A DNA stretch of 15,820 nt from NCBI GenBank assembly GCA_020343635.1, contig CP070804.1, forward strand, positions 699,282-715,101, in the 5' to 3' direction. The position numbers and the translations under genes were made by a program. Under the pieces are notes generated by a model, which was not told where the DNA came from, searched no databases, and saw nothing but the letters and a program-made list of their open reading frames with translations. Position 1 is the stretch's first letter, and each line of letters starts with the position of its first letter. The DNA is from Candidatus Aenigmatarchaeota archaeon. GTDB lineage: Archaea; Aenigmatarchaeota; Aenigmatarchaeia; QMZP01; JAFGSV01. This document shows, piece after piece, positions 1 to 6,762 of the stretch.

Positions 1-978
1 AACGACGGCACGCAGGACGGGGACACGGTGGAGAGCAATATAGTTACGGTACAAGCAGTGCCAGTTCCAACTATAGACTCAGTCCTCCTAAACGCCACCA
101 CACCATACAACTACACTATAGATAACTTGACTGCTTACCCCCAGAACCCGCAGGACTATGTCACTCTAATATACAACTGGAAGGTCAACGACACAAGCAT
201 AGCAGTCCTGAACATGCCCTTCGACACGAATGTGAGCGTGAATGACACGAACGCAGTTCGAGATTATTCCGGCTTTGGGAATAACGGGACACTAGGAGGC
301 GGAGACCCCACAGCTCAGCCAACATGGACAAGCAGCGGAGCCAGCGGAGGAGCATATGACTTTGATGGAGCAGATGACTATATAGAGGCACAAAACACAG
401 ATTTGGAGATACTCACTCATGAGATATCAGTTGAAATATGGATAAAGGCTGATAATGCAACTGAAAGAACTGGAGTTATTGAGATGAGACCGGCAGAAAC
501 GTCGGAAGGGTGGACCATACAGGTTGATAATAAACGAGTGTTCGTAAATTATCACAATGAAACTAACTGGGCATCATATTATGGTTTAGGCCAAAATTCT
601 GTAGACCAGCCAATTACAGAGGGAGAATGGCATCAAATCGTTTGGACCTATTCTCAATCCAAAAATAATGCAACCCTTTATGTCGATGCAGCACTAAAGG
701 ATTATGACATAGTCACTGAAGGAAGTATTTACTATATTGCTGATGAATTACAAATTGGAAGGGGGTGGTATGCCGGGGAGATTAATTTCAACGGCTCAAT
801 AGACCATGTACAGGTATACAACAAAGCCCTTTCCGAGGATGAGATTAAGGCCCTGGCGGGCAAAGCAGTTATCATACAGCCTCAGAAGACCGCAACGATA
901 ACCCATAGCTGCAACGGTTTGTGTAAATACAGGCTTATCCTCACTGGTTTGTCGAGAACGGTCAATGTGATGTGTTAG
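1..978 (+). CDS. LamG-domain surface protein, 3' part (partial)
   Basis: The frame is open from base 1 (N-D-G-T-Q-D-G-D...), so the gene starts upstream; the GTG at 28 is only an internal codon. About 325 residues are visible. A linker region is followed by one LamG/concanavalin A-like jelly-roll domain, from about LNMPFD (base 210) to VYNKALSEDEIKAL (base 855). Its hallmarks are RDYSGFGNNGTL, GAYDFDGADDYIE, SVEIWIKA, GEWHQIVWTY and GSIDHVQVYNKALS. About eleven N-X-S/T sequons suggest an exported, glycosylated surface protein, probably for carbohydrate or cell adhesion. The opening NDGTQDGDTVESN resembles the spacers between repeated units in large archaeal LamG proteins, so more repeats are likely upstream. 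The last 35 or so residues have no recognisable domain or membrane anchor and may reflect truncation. The LamG half is more AT-rich than the linker. The domain call is firm; the role is inferred. Confidence 0.82.
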   Translation, partial: NDGTQDGDTVESNIVTVQAVPVPTIDSVLLNATTPYNYTIDNLTAYPQNPQDYVTLIYNWKVNDTSIAVLNMPFDTNVSVNDTNAVRDYSGFGNNGTLGGGDPTAQPTWTSSGASGGAYDFDGADDYIEAQNTDLEILTHEISVEIWIKADNATERTGVIEMRPAETSEGWTIQVDNKRVFVNYHNETNWASYYGLGQNSVDQPITEGEWHQIVWTYSQSKNNATLYVDAALKDYDIVTEGSIYYIADELQIGRGWYAGEINFNGSIDHVQVYNKALSEDEIKALAGKAVIIQPQKTATITHSCNGLCKYRLILTGLSRTVNVMC

Positions 979-1060
979 GATATCTGCCGTAAACAAGAAC
1001 ACAAGATAAGCACGTTTAACGACGAATTTGCTGAAGCATGTATTTAAGATTTACATATCA

Positions 1061-1070
1061 ATTTATTTTA
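1061..1070 (+). promoter_or_regulatory. TATA-like box for the por operon
   Basis: ATTTATTTTA is centred about 26 bp before the ATG at 1092, the spacing expected for a leaderless archaeal transcript. A second AT-rich candidate, TTTAAGAT at 1043-1050, would start transcription near 1073 and fit the ATG at 1083. Both lie downstream of the ATG at 1038, which argues against that start. Confidence 0.5.
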
Positions 1071-1091
1071 TCTTCCCCCGTAATGATTATT

Positions 1092-1682
1092 ATGGATGAA
1101 AACAAGAAATCAGGGAGCAAAAATAATATGATAGAAATCAGGATCCACGGCCGCGGAGGTCAGGGCGCGAAATCCGCTTCACAGCTTATTGTCGAGGCCG
1201 CTCTCGACCAGGGGAAGCAGATACAGGCGTTCCCGGAGTCCGGGCCCGAAAGGACAGGCGCCCCCATGAAGACCTACGCGAGGATATCCGACAGGCCCAT
1301 AACAACCTACGAGCCGGTCCTTGAGCCTGACACGGTTCTGGTCATAGACCCGACCCTGATAGGCCAGATAGACGTGACAGAGGGACTGAAGAAAGATGGG
1401 GTGCTGATAGTCAACACGGTCGGGAGTTCTGCTGACATAAGGAAGAAGACAGGCTTCGGGGGGAAGGTGTATACGGTTGACGCGACAGGAATCTCCATAG
1501 ACCTTATCGGCAGGAACCTTCCCAACACCCCCATGATAGGGGCGCTCATAAAGGTCACAAATGTGATAGAGATGCGGTTTGTCGAGAAGAGGGTTCAGGA
1601 GATGTTCCTGAAGAAGATAGGCCAGGAGAAGACAGACGCCAACATCAGCGCCATCAAGCGCGCATTCGATGAGGTGAAATGA
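1092..1682 (+). CDS. porG: Pyruvate:ferredoxin oxidoreductase, gamma subunit
   Basis: This is the gamma subunit of the cytoplasmic 2-oxoacid:ferredoxin oxidoreductase that decarboxylates pyruvate to acetyl-CoA, CO2 and reduced ferredoxin. Family marks near the N-terminus are MIEIRIHGRGGQGAKSASQL and FPESGPERTGAPMKTYARIS, followed by LEPDTVLVIDPTL and GRNLPNTPMIGAL. From the ATG at 1092 it is 196 residues, normal for the family. Alternatives are ATG 1083, or ATG 1128, which begins exactly at the conserved MIEIRIHG. The longer frame back to 1038 is unlikely because that ATG lies upstream of the TATA candidates. It is first of four genes in the archaeal order G-D-A-B, and its stop overlaps the porD start region (ATGATGA). 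The family also includes 2-ketoisovalerate enzymes, so pyruvate is the default rather than a proven substrate. Confidence 0.93.
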   Translation: MDENKKSGSKNNMIEIRIHGRGGQGAKSASQLIVEAALDQGKQIQAFPESGPERTGAPMKTYARISDRPITTYEPVLEPDTVLVIDPTLIGQIDVTEGLKKDGVLIVNTVGSSADIRKKTGFGGKVYTVDATGISIDLIGRNLPNTPMIGALIKVTNVIEMRFVEKRVQEMFLKKIGQEKTDANISAIKRAFDEVK

Positions 1683-2008
1683 TGACAAAGGACAGGTTCC
1701 CGAACAAGCAGCAGCTGTCCGTGAAGTGCAGCTGGAAGGAAATACCCATAGCAGGGGTCATAACCAGGGCAGCCTCCGCGCTTGACAACAAGACCGGTTC
1801 CTGGAGGGCTTTCAGGCCCGTCATAGACGAGAAGAGGTGCATCAACTGCGCCTTGTGCGTTCTGAACTGCCCGGACAACGCGATACCGTTCAGGAACGGG
1901 AAGCGGGGGAAGATGGATCTTGACTACTGCAAAGGGTGCGGAATCTGCTCTGTCACCTGTCCGGTCAAATGCATAAAGATGGAAGAGGAGACAGAATTCA
2001 AGAAGTGA
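1682..2008 (+). CDS. porD: Pyruvate:ferredoxin oxidoreductase, delta (ferredoxin-like) subunit
   Basis: A 108-residue 2[4Fe-4S] ferredoxin-type subunit that carries electrons from the catalytic subunits to free ferredoxin. The two cluster motifs are CINCALCVLNCPDN (about residues 53-66) and CKGCGICSVTCPVKCI (about 82-97), each CxxCxxCxxxC plus a downstream partner. The N-terminal part (SWKEIPIAG, TGSWRAFRPVID) matches archaeal PorD/VorD. GAGGTG at 1671-1676 lies inside the end of porG and is 5 nt from the ATG at 1682 but only 2 nt from the ATG at 1679, so 1682 is preferred; the difference is one residue. Translation is probably coupled to porG through the ATGATGA overlap. Confidence 0.94.
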   Translation: MTKDRFPNKQQLSVKCSWKEIPIAGVITRAASALDNKTGSWRAFRPVIDEKRCINCALCVLNCPDNAIPFRNGKRGKMDLDYCKGCGICSVTCPVKCIKMEEETEFKK

Positions 2009-2013
2009 TTAAA

Positions 2014-3201
2014 ATGCCTAAGGCAAAACACAAGGTCGTTCCGTTAACAGGAAACCATGCCATAGCTGAAGCCATGAGGCAGATAAACCCGGACGTCGTG
2101 GCTGCTTATCCGATCACGCCCCAGTCAGGGATAGTTGAGAAGTTCTCCGGATACGTCAACAACGGCTATGTCGACACCGAGATGATCAGGGTGGAATCCG
2201 AGCATTCCGCCATGTCAGCCTGCGTCGGCGCATCCATGGCGGGTGTCAGGGCCATGACTGCCACATGCTCTGCCGGGCTTGCCCTCATGTGGGAAATCGT
2301 AGGAGTTGCCTCTGGGCTGAGATGCCCGATAGTCATGCCTGTAGCGAACAGGGCGATATCGGCTCCTATAAACATTCACTGCGATCACTCCGACAGCATG
2401 GGGGCCCGCGACCTGGGCTGGATCCAGATCTACAACGAGACCGCGCAGGAGGCTTATGAGAATGTCTTCCTTGCACTGAAGCTTGCCGAGCATCCTTACA
2501 TACAGCTGCCGGTCATGGTCTGCGAGGACGGTTTCGTAACATCCCACTGCATGCAGAACGTAAGGATATACGATGATGGAGTGATGAAGAAGTTCGTCGG
2601 GGAAAGGAAGCCCATACATTCGCTGTTTGACCTGAAGAATCCCATAACCGTTGGCGCTATCGAACTGCAGGATTACTTGTTTGAGACCAAGAGGCAGCAG
2701 CAGGACGCAACCGGCAGGGTCCCCAGGGTCTACAGGCAGGTAGCCAGGGAGCTGGCCAGGATAACAGGGACAGAGCACGGATTCTTCGAGGAGTATCATA
2801 CGAAGGATGCCGAGGCCGTCGTTGTCACCATGAGCTCTGCCGCAGGAACGACAAGGGCAGTCGTGGATGAGCTCAGGAAGCACGGGAAGAAAGTCGGGCT
2901 CCTGAAGATAAGGCTTTTCAGGCCGTTCCCCTACGCGGAAGTGGCTAAGGCTCTCAGCCACGCGAAGAACGTCGCTGTGCTTGACCGGTCCATGTCTTAC
3001 GGAGCGCACGCCCCTCTCCACGGAGAGGTGATGAACGCCCTCTACAGGCTTAAAAAGAAGCCAGGCCTGCAGAGCTATGTTTTCGGACTTGGAGGCAGGG
3101 ATTTGCTGGAGAGCCACGTGGAGCACGCTTTCACAGAGATGCTCGCCGGCAGGGTGAGCGATGAGGAGAAGTACCTGGGAATGAGGGAGGAGAGAGAATG
3201 A
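2014..3201 (+). CDS. porA: Pyruvate:ferredoxin oxidoreductase, alpha subunit
   Basis: A 395-residue alpha subunit carrying the 2-oxoacid oxidoreductase N-terminal (pyrimidine-type) and C-terminal transketolase-like domains. Visible marks are the TGNHAIAEAM start region, YPITPQS (residues 32-38, substrate and TPP pocket), RVESEHSAMSACVGASMAG, CDHSDSMGARDLGWIQ, LPVMVCEDGFVTSH, and the C-terminal VGLLKIRLFRPFPYAEVAKAL and VLDRSMSYGAHAPL. The ATG at 2014 puts family homology at the N-terminus. The same frame extends upstream inside porD, but that part is an out-of-frame reading of the ferredoxin subunit. The gene starts 5 nt after porD, with a weak GTGA upstream, and overlaps porB by 4 nt (ATGA). 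Confidence 0.95.
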   Translation: MPKAKHKVVPLTGNHAIAEAMRQINPDVVAAYPITPQSGIVEKFSGYVNNGYVDTEMIRVESEHSAMSACVGASMAGVRAMTATCSAGLALMWEIVGVASGLRCPIVMPVANRAISAPINIHCDHSDSMGARDLGWIQIYNETAQEAYENVFLALKLAEHPYIQLPVMVCEDGFVTSHCMQNVRIYDDGVMKKFVGERKPIHSLFDLKNPITVGAIELQDYLFETKRQQQDATGRVPRVYRQVARELARITGTEHGFFEEYHTKDAEAVVVTMSSAAGTTRAVVDELRKHGKKVGLLKIRLFRPFPYAEVAKALSHAKNVAVLDRSMSYGAHAPLHGEVMNALYRLKKKPGLQSYVFGLGGRDLLESHVEHAFTEMLAGRVSDEEKYLGMREERE

Positions 3202-4130
3202 ATCCGAAAGAGCTTGCGGAGAAGATAAGCAAAAACCCCAAATTCACGTCTGGTCACAGGCTCTGCGGCGGATGTGCGGCACCCATAATAATCAAAACGA
3301 TACTGGCCTCAACGGACAAGCCGGTTATAGCCTCAAACGCCACGGGCTGCCTTGAGGTTGCGAGTACGATATACCCGTACACAAGCTGGGACATCCCATG
3401 GATACACTCTGCCTTCGAGAACGCGCCCCCCACGATATCCGGAGCGGTCGCTGCGTACAATTCCCTGAGAAAGCGGGGAAAACTCAAGCAGGAGATGAAG
3501 TTCGTGGCCTTTGGGGGAGACGGGAGCAGCTATGACATTGGCATACAGTCGCTTTCCGGTGCTCTTGAGAGGGGCGAAAATTTTGTTTACGTCTGCTATG
3601 ATAACGAGGCCTATTGCAACACGGGCGGGCAGAGGTCTGGGGCGACACCCCTTGGGGCCTCATCTACAACGGATCCTGCCGGAAAGAAGAGGCCAGGGAA
3701 GCTTGAGGTCAAGAAGGACCTTGTAAAGATAGCGGCTGCACATAACATACCATATGTAGCAAAGGCGTCCGTGAGCAATGTCACGGATCTTTATATGAAG
3801 GCCGAGAAGGCATTCAAGGTGGAAGGTCCCGCAGTACTTGTTGTATTATCCACATGCCCCACTCTCTGGGGAACCATGCCGAAGGACACGGTAACGATGG
3901 CCAAGATGGCAGTGGACAGCTGCTTCTGGCCGCTTTACGAGGTGGAGAACGGCACGTACAGGCTGAACTACAGGCCTTCAAAAAAACTGCCTGTCCTGGA
4001 CTACCTCAAACCACAGAGAAGGTTCAAGCATCTTTTCCTGCCAGGGAATGAACACGTGCTCAAGATGATCCAGCAAGACGTTGATTCCGAATGGGAAAAG
4101 TTGCTGGAACTGTGCGGGGAGAAGAAGTAG
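3198..4130 (+). CDS. porB: Pyruvate:ferredoxin oxidoreductase, beta subunit (TPP-binding)
   Basis: A 310-residue beta subunit that binds thiamine diphosphate and one [4Fe-4S] cluster and completes the oxidoreductase. Candidate cluster ligands are C23 and C26 (CGGC), C51 (NATGCLEV) and the cysteine of STCPTLW. The TPP/Mg site is GGDGSSYDIG (GDG at 107-109) with NEAYCNTGGQRSG at about 136-148. Length and motif order are normal for archaeal PorB. Its ATG overlaps the porA stop (ATGA), and GGGAGG at 3185-3190 provides an SD 7 nt upstream. Its TAG stop directly abuts the stop codon of the convergent regulator gene, with no spacer for a terminator. Confidence 0.95.
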   Translation: MNPKELAEKISKNPKFTSGHRLCGGCAAPIIIKTILASTDKPVIASNATGCLEVASTIYPYTSWDIPWIHSAFENAPPTISGAVAAYNSLRKRGKLKQEMKFVAFGGDGSSYDIGIQSLSGALERGENFVYVCYDNEAYCNTGGQRSGATPLGASSTTDPAGKKRPGKLEVKKDLVKIAAAHNIPYVAKASVSNVTDLYMKAEKAFKVEGPAVLVVLSTCPTLWGTMPKDTVTMAKMAVDSCFWPLYEVENGTYRLNYRPSKKLPVLDYLKPQRRFKHLFLPGNEHVLKMIQQDVDSEWEKLLELCGEKK

Positions 4131-4661
4131 CTATTTGACCGAAAGCAGGTTGAATTTCGTTATTATGCCTTTAATCCTTCCGCGGCTGCTCACGAGCACG
4201 GCCTGGCGCAGGTTCAGCAATTCAGGCAGTATGTCCACCGAATCCTCTTCGCTGACTATGGGGAAGGGGGCATCCATTATATCGCCAATCTTTACATGAG
4301 CAGGGTTCTTTCCCATGTTCCTGATTATGGTGGATTCCGTCACGGACCCTATTACCTTTCCCTTGTCTATCACCGGCACCTGGGAGATGTCGAAGCTCCT
4401 CATGAGGGATATCGCCTTCTTGGCGCTGTCAGTCGTTTTTACAGGGATGACCTTCTTTGACATTATCTCCCCGCATGTCTTGTCTTTCTCTTTTCTCTGG
4501 AGTATAGAAAGGAGCACATTAACGGTCGAGAGTCTGGGATTCACCTTCTCTGTTTCTATCTTCGCTATGTGCGCCTGGGAGATGTTCGCAAGCCGGGCAA
4601 GCTCTGTCTGGGAGATGCCGACCCTCTCCCTCAAACTCTTCAGATACTTTCCAGTTATCAT
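4131..4661 (-). CDS. XRE-type HTH regulator with CBS domain pair
   Basis: This 176-residue protein has an XRE/Cro-type helix-turn-helix at about residues 1-55 (KSLRERVGISQTELARLANI, then SQAHIAKIETEKVNPRLSTV) and two CBS motifs at about 65-120 and 124-176 (MSKKVIPVKTTDSAKKAISL; DIMDAPFPIVSEEDSVDILP). HTH-CBS proteins are common in archaea, and CBS pairs usually bind adenosine-containing ligands such as AMP, ATP or SAM, so this is probably a ligand-responsive DNA-binding regulator. It is transcribed divergently from metK with 130 bp between the start codons. That region holds direct and inverted repeats, making metK and itself candidate targets. Its TAG stop abuts the porB TAG stop. The domain call is strong; the ligand and targets are inference. 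Confidence 0.93.
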   Translation of the reverse strand: MITGKYLKSLRERVGISQTELARLANISQAHIAKIETEKVNPRLSTVNVLLSILQRKEKDKTCGEIMSKKVIPVKTTDSAKKAISLMRSFDISQVPVIDKGKVIGSVTESTIIRNMGKNPAHVKIGDIMDAPFPIVSEEDSVDILPELLNLRQAVLVSSRGRIKGIITKFNLLSVK

Positions 4662-4664
4662 ATA

Positions 4665-4691
4665 ACCAACAGTTATAATATTGTACTAACA
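4665..4691. repeat. Direct repeats ACCAACA / ACTAACA, 20-bp period
   Basis: ACCAACA at 4665-4671 and ACTAACA at 4685-4691 are near-identical and spaced exactly 20 bp apart, about two helical turns. They lie between the XRE-CBS start codon and its AT-rich promoter region, where an autoregulatory operator would be expected. Two 7-mers with one mismatch are weak evidence on their own. Confidence 0.3.
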
Positions 4692-4702
4692 AATATAAAA
4701 AA

Positions 4703-4713
4703 GTATATAAAGG
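4703..4713. promoter_or_regulatory. Shared TATA-like element between metK and the XRE-CBS gene
   Basis: GTATATAAAGG is a near-consensus archaeal TATA box on the plus strand and would start a metK transcript near 4734. That gives a leader of about 58 nt that includes the SD at 4775. On the minus strand the same AT tract (TTTATATACTTTTTTATA, 4712-4695) can serve the regulator gene with a leader of roughly 10-17 nt. The direction of use cannot be decided by eye. Confidence 0.45.
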
Positions 4714-4726
4714 ACTTTCGCTAATT

Positions 4727-4740
4727 CTGTGTATTCACAG
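4727..4740. repeat. Perfect inverted repeat CTGTG-TATT-CACAG
   Basis: Five-base arms CTGTG (4727-4731) and CACAG (4736-4740) flank a 4-nt spacer, between the two TATA-like boxes upstream of metK. This could be a regulator half-site pair or a small hairpin in the longer metK leader. The arms are short, so chance remains possible. Confidence 0.3.
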
Positions 4741-4748
4741 TTATTGTG

Positions 4749-4781
4749 GATATAAAAAGGCACTTGATGCCAAAGGAGGTG
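4749..4781 (+). promoter_or_regulatory. metK proximal TATA box and strong Shine-Dalgarno
   Basis: GATATAAAAAGG at 4749-4760 is a good TATA box, predicting a start near 4780. GGAGGTG at 4775-4781 is a strong SD lying 10 nt before the metK ATG at 4792. The proximal transcript would begin at or after the SD and would not carry all of it. Full use of the SD therefore implies the upstream promoter near 4703. Between them an ATG at 4784 opens a three-codon frame (M-S-L-stop) whose TGA overlaps the metK ATG. Confidence 0.5.
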
Positions 4782-4791
4782 TGATGTCCCT

Positions 4792-5959
4792 ATGACGGAA
4801 AAACATATAATTTCGTCGGAATCTGTAACCGCAGGGCATCCTTGACAAGCTTTGCGACCAGATAAGTGATGCTATCCTTGACGAGGCTCTGAGGCAGGAC
4901 CCCAACAGCAGGGTCGCCATAGAGACCGCTACCAAGAACGGAGGTGTTATGATCTTCGGGGAAATGACCACAAAAGGATACGTAGACGTCCCGAGGATTA
5001 CAAGGGAGATGATAAAGAATATAGGATATACGAAGGCCGAGTACGGCATAGAATACGAGACATGCACGGTTTGGTCACAGATTACCGAACAGTCCCCAGA
5101 CATAGACCAGGGAGTGAGCAGCAAGAAGGGCCTTCACAAGGAACAGGGGGCAGGTGACCAGGGCATGATGTACGGCTTCGCATGCCTCGATACCCCGGAG
5201 CTCATGCCCCTGCCGATAAGCCTCGCACACAAGCTCACCAAAAGGCTCGCCGAGGCCAGGGAGAAGGGCGAGGTAAAGTGGCTGAGGCCTGACGGAAAGT
5301 CACAGGTGTCAGTCGAATACGACGAGGTGTGGAAGCCCGTCAGGGTCGATACAGTCGTCGTCTCTACACAGCACGACGAAGATGTCACATACAAGCAGAT
5401 AAGGGAAGAGGTTATCGAGAAGATCATAAAGCCCGTATGCAAGGGATGGATTGACGACAAGACCAAGTTCCACGTCAACCCGACAGGAGCTTTCGTAAGA
5501 GGCGGACCATATGCCGACGCGGGACTCACAGGAAGGAAGATAATCGTTGACAGCTACGGCGGCATAGGACGGCACGGAGGAGGCTGCTTCTCTGGAAAGG
5601 ACCCCAGCAAGGTGGACCGATCCGCGGCATATGCAGCACGCTATGCAGCAAAGAACATCGTGAAGGCGGGACTTGCTGAAAGGTGCGAGATACAGCTTGC
5701 ATACGCCATAGGCATCGCGGAGCCTGTGTCAATCCATCTCGACTGCTTCGGCACCAACAACATTCCCACAGAGAAGATAACCAAACTAATCAGGAAGCAC
5801 TTCCCGGTAAAGCCGGCTGACATCATAAGGGTGCTGGATCTGAAGAAGCCGAGGTTCGCTGAAACGGCAGCTTACGGACACTTCGGAAGGGAAGGGAGCA
5901 ACTTCACATGGGAGAAGACAGACAAGGCAGAATTGCTTAAGAAGGAAGCTGGGCTTTAA
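4792..5959 (+). CDS. metK: S-adenosylmethionine synthetase, bacterial type, with +1 frameshift
   Basis: The enzyme makes SAM from methionine and ATP. The frame from ATG 4792 reads MTEKHIISSESVTAGHP and then hits TGA at 4843-4845. Skipping one T resumes at GAC (4844) with DKLCDQISDAILDEALRQ, rebuilding the GHPDK ATP site exactly and giving about 388 residues, close to the 384 of E. coli MetK. Downstream marks are intact: GAGDQGMMYGFA, VVVSTQHDED, GGPYADAGLTGRKIIVDSYG, HGGGCFSGKDPSKVDRSAAY and AYAIGIAEPVSI. This is the bacterial COG0192 family, not the COG1812 enzyme usual in archaea, which suggests old horizontal transfer; base use matches neighbouring core genes. The open frame from the in-frame ATG at 4949 alone would lack GHPDK and could not be active. 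Either a programmed +1 shift, a real mutation or a one-base sequencing error explains the break. Confidence 0.9.
4831..4846 (+). other. +1 frameshift site in metK (CCT TGA C)
   Basis: In-frame codons are GCA GGG CAT CCT TGA, followed by C. Reading one base forward gives GAC and restores the conserved GHPDK. The arrangement (a purine-rich AGGG, one codon, then a slippery codon, TGA and C) parallels the bacterial prfB site AGG GGG UAU CUU UGA C. Much of it is forced by the conserved G-H-P-D codons; the extra T is the only anomaly. Confidence 0.6.
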
Positions 5960-5960
5960 G

Positions 5961-5983
5961 CCCTCTTCCTGCCCTTTTTTCTT
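5961..5983 (+). terminator. Poly-T terminator after metK
   Basis: A pyrimidine-rich stretch directly after the metK stop contains TTTTTT at 5975-5980 followed by CTT. It has no hairpin, as expected for archaeal poly-T termination. It is the clearest terminator-like signal in the window. Confidence 0.55.
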
Positions 5984-6032
5984 AAAACTTAAATACCTAT
6001 ATTTCAACGGATATTTCACCGTCACCATAATG

Positions 6033-6042
6033 CTTATATTTG
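6033..6042 (+). promoter_or_regulatory. TATA-like box for the 231-residue unknown
   Basis: CTTATATTTG is centred about 25 bp before ATG 6062, consistent with a leaderless transcript. No SD precedes the ATG. Confidence 0.5.
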
Positions 6043-6061
6043 TTAAAGTCATAAAGATGAC

Positions 6062-6757
6062 ATGGAAAAAATCATAGAAACTACAGAAAAGGCATTCCTT
6101 GGAGAGTTCATAAGACTTTCTCCCAAAATCAACGAGCTTTCAGAGATTCTATGGTTCGTTTTCAGGATGGGTGGCTCTGTCTCCAACAACATAATTACCC
6201 CCAGATTTCCGGACGCCGAGGGAGACGTGAGGAACCTCGTGGAGATGGGAATCCTGAAAGAGATGACAGCAGGAAGCGAGAAGGTAGTAGCCTTCAGCGA
6301 GAAGTTCGAGGGGAAGCTGATAAACAAGAACCTCAACGACATAACAGTCACTGACATCTTCGACACCCTGGTGGAGGGATATTCCAAGGAAATGGGAAAG
6401 AGGTACAAGCTCAACGAGCTTATGAAGAGACTTTCAACTGTGATAGCATACGTCATACAGCACGCTACGCCAGAGCAGCCGGCATTCCTGAACAAGGTTT
6501 TCAGGTCAGTGAGCGAGGACATGGGCGGCGAGGTAACGCCGGAGACCCTGAACCAGGCGAAGGAGTTGCTTGAGTACTATCTTTTCAAGTACCTTGGACT
6601 GGTGCAGCCTGTCGGCTCATTCGCAGTGAACCTCTCTGCAAGGGCAGCCCAGGTAGTTGCAAAGAACAACGAGCTTCTGGATGCCTACAAGTCAGGTGCG
6701 AAAGTACAGGCTCCTGCCAAGAAGGAAGAAAGCCCAGCAGAGGAGAAAAAGGACTGA
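6062..6757 (+). CDS. Unknown helical protein with acidic KEPA-type tail
   Basis: I do not recognise this 231-residue protein. It has no signal peptide, membrane segment or cysteine-rich motif, so it should be cytoplasmic. Residues about 20-90 could form a winged-helix-like fold: helices around LSEILWFVFRMGG and EGDVRNLVEMGILKEM are followed by a possible wing, GSEKVVAFSEKFEGKL. The middle (about 95-200) is helical (LVEGYSKEMGKRYKLNELMK; ETLNQAKELLEYYLFKYLGL). The end, QAPAKKEESPAEEKKD, resembles the tails of S24e and S27ae in this window, hinting at a shared expression niche or partner. The start is supported by the TATA box 25 bp upstream. The gene stands alone between metK and a convergent 44-codon gene. 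The coding call is strong; function is open. Confidence 0.85.
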   Translation: MEKIIETTEKAFLGEFIRLSPKINELSEILWFVFRMGGSVSNNIITPRFPDAEGDVRNLVEMGILKEMTAGSEKVVAFSEKFEGKLINKNLNDITVTDIFDTLVEGYSKEMGKRYKLNELMKRLSTVIAYVIQHATPEQPAFLNKVFRSVSEDMGGEVTPETLNQAKELLEYYLFKYLGLVQPVGSFAVNLSARAAQVVAKNNELLDAYKSGAKVQAPAKKEESPAEEKKD

Positions 6758-6762
6758 ACCCT

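Noticed and set aside
258..275. GTTCGAGATT, resembling a tRNA T-arm
   Set aside because: It lies inside the LamG frame and has no matching stem or other tRNA arms.
1038..1091. Upstream ATG giving porG a longer N-terminus
   Set aside because: The added residues do not match the family, and the ATG lies upstream of the AT-rich promoter candidates at 1043-1070.
2215..3126. 303-codon open frame on the minus strand antisense to porA
   Set aside because: No recognisable protein motif; it is the mirror of a strongly conserved PorA frame, where GC-rich third positions keep antisense frames open.
4949..5959. A separate shortened SAM synthetase starting at ATG 4949
   Set aside because: It would lack the GHPDK ATP-binding region, which is encoded perfectly just upstream in the same frame; the split is a one-base shift, not a shorter gene.
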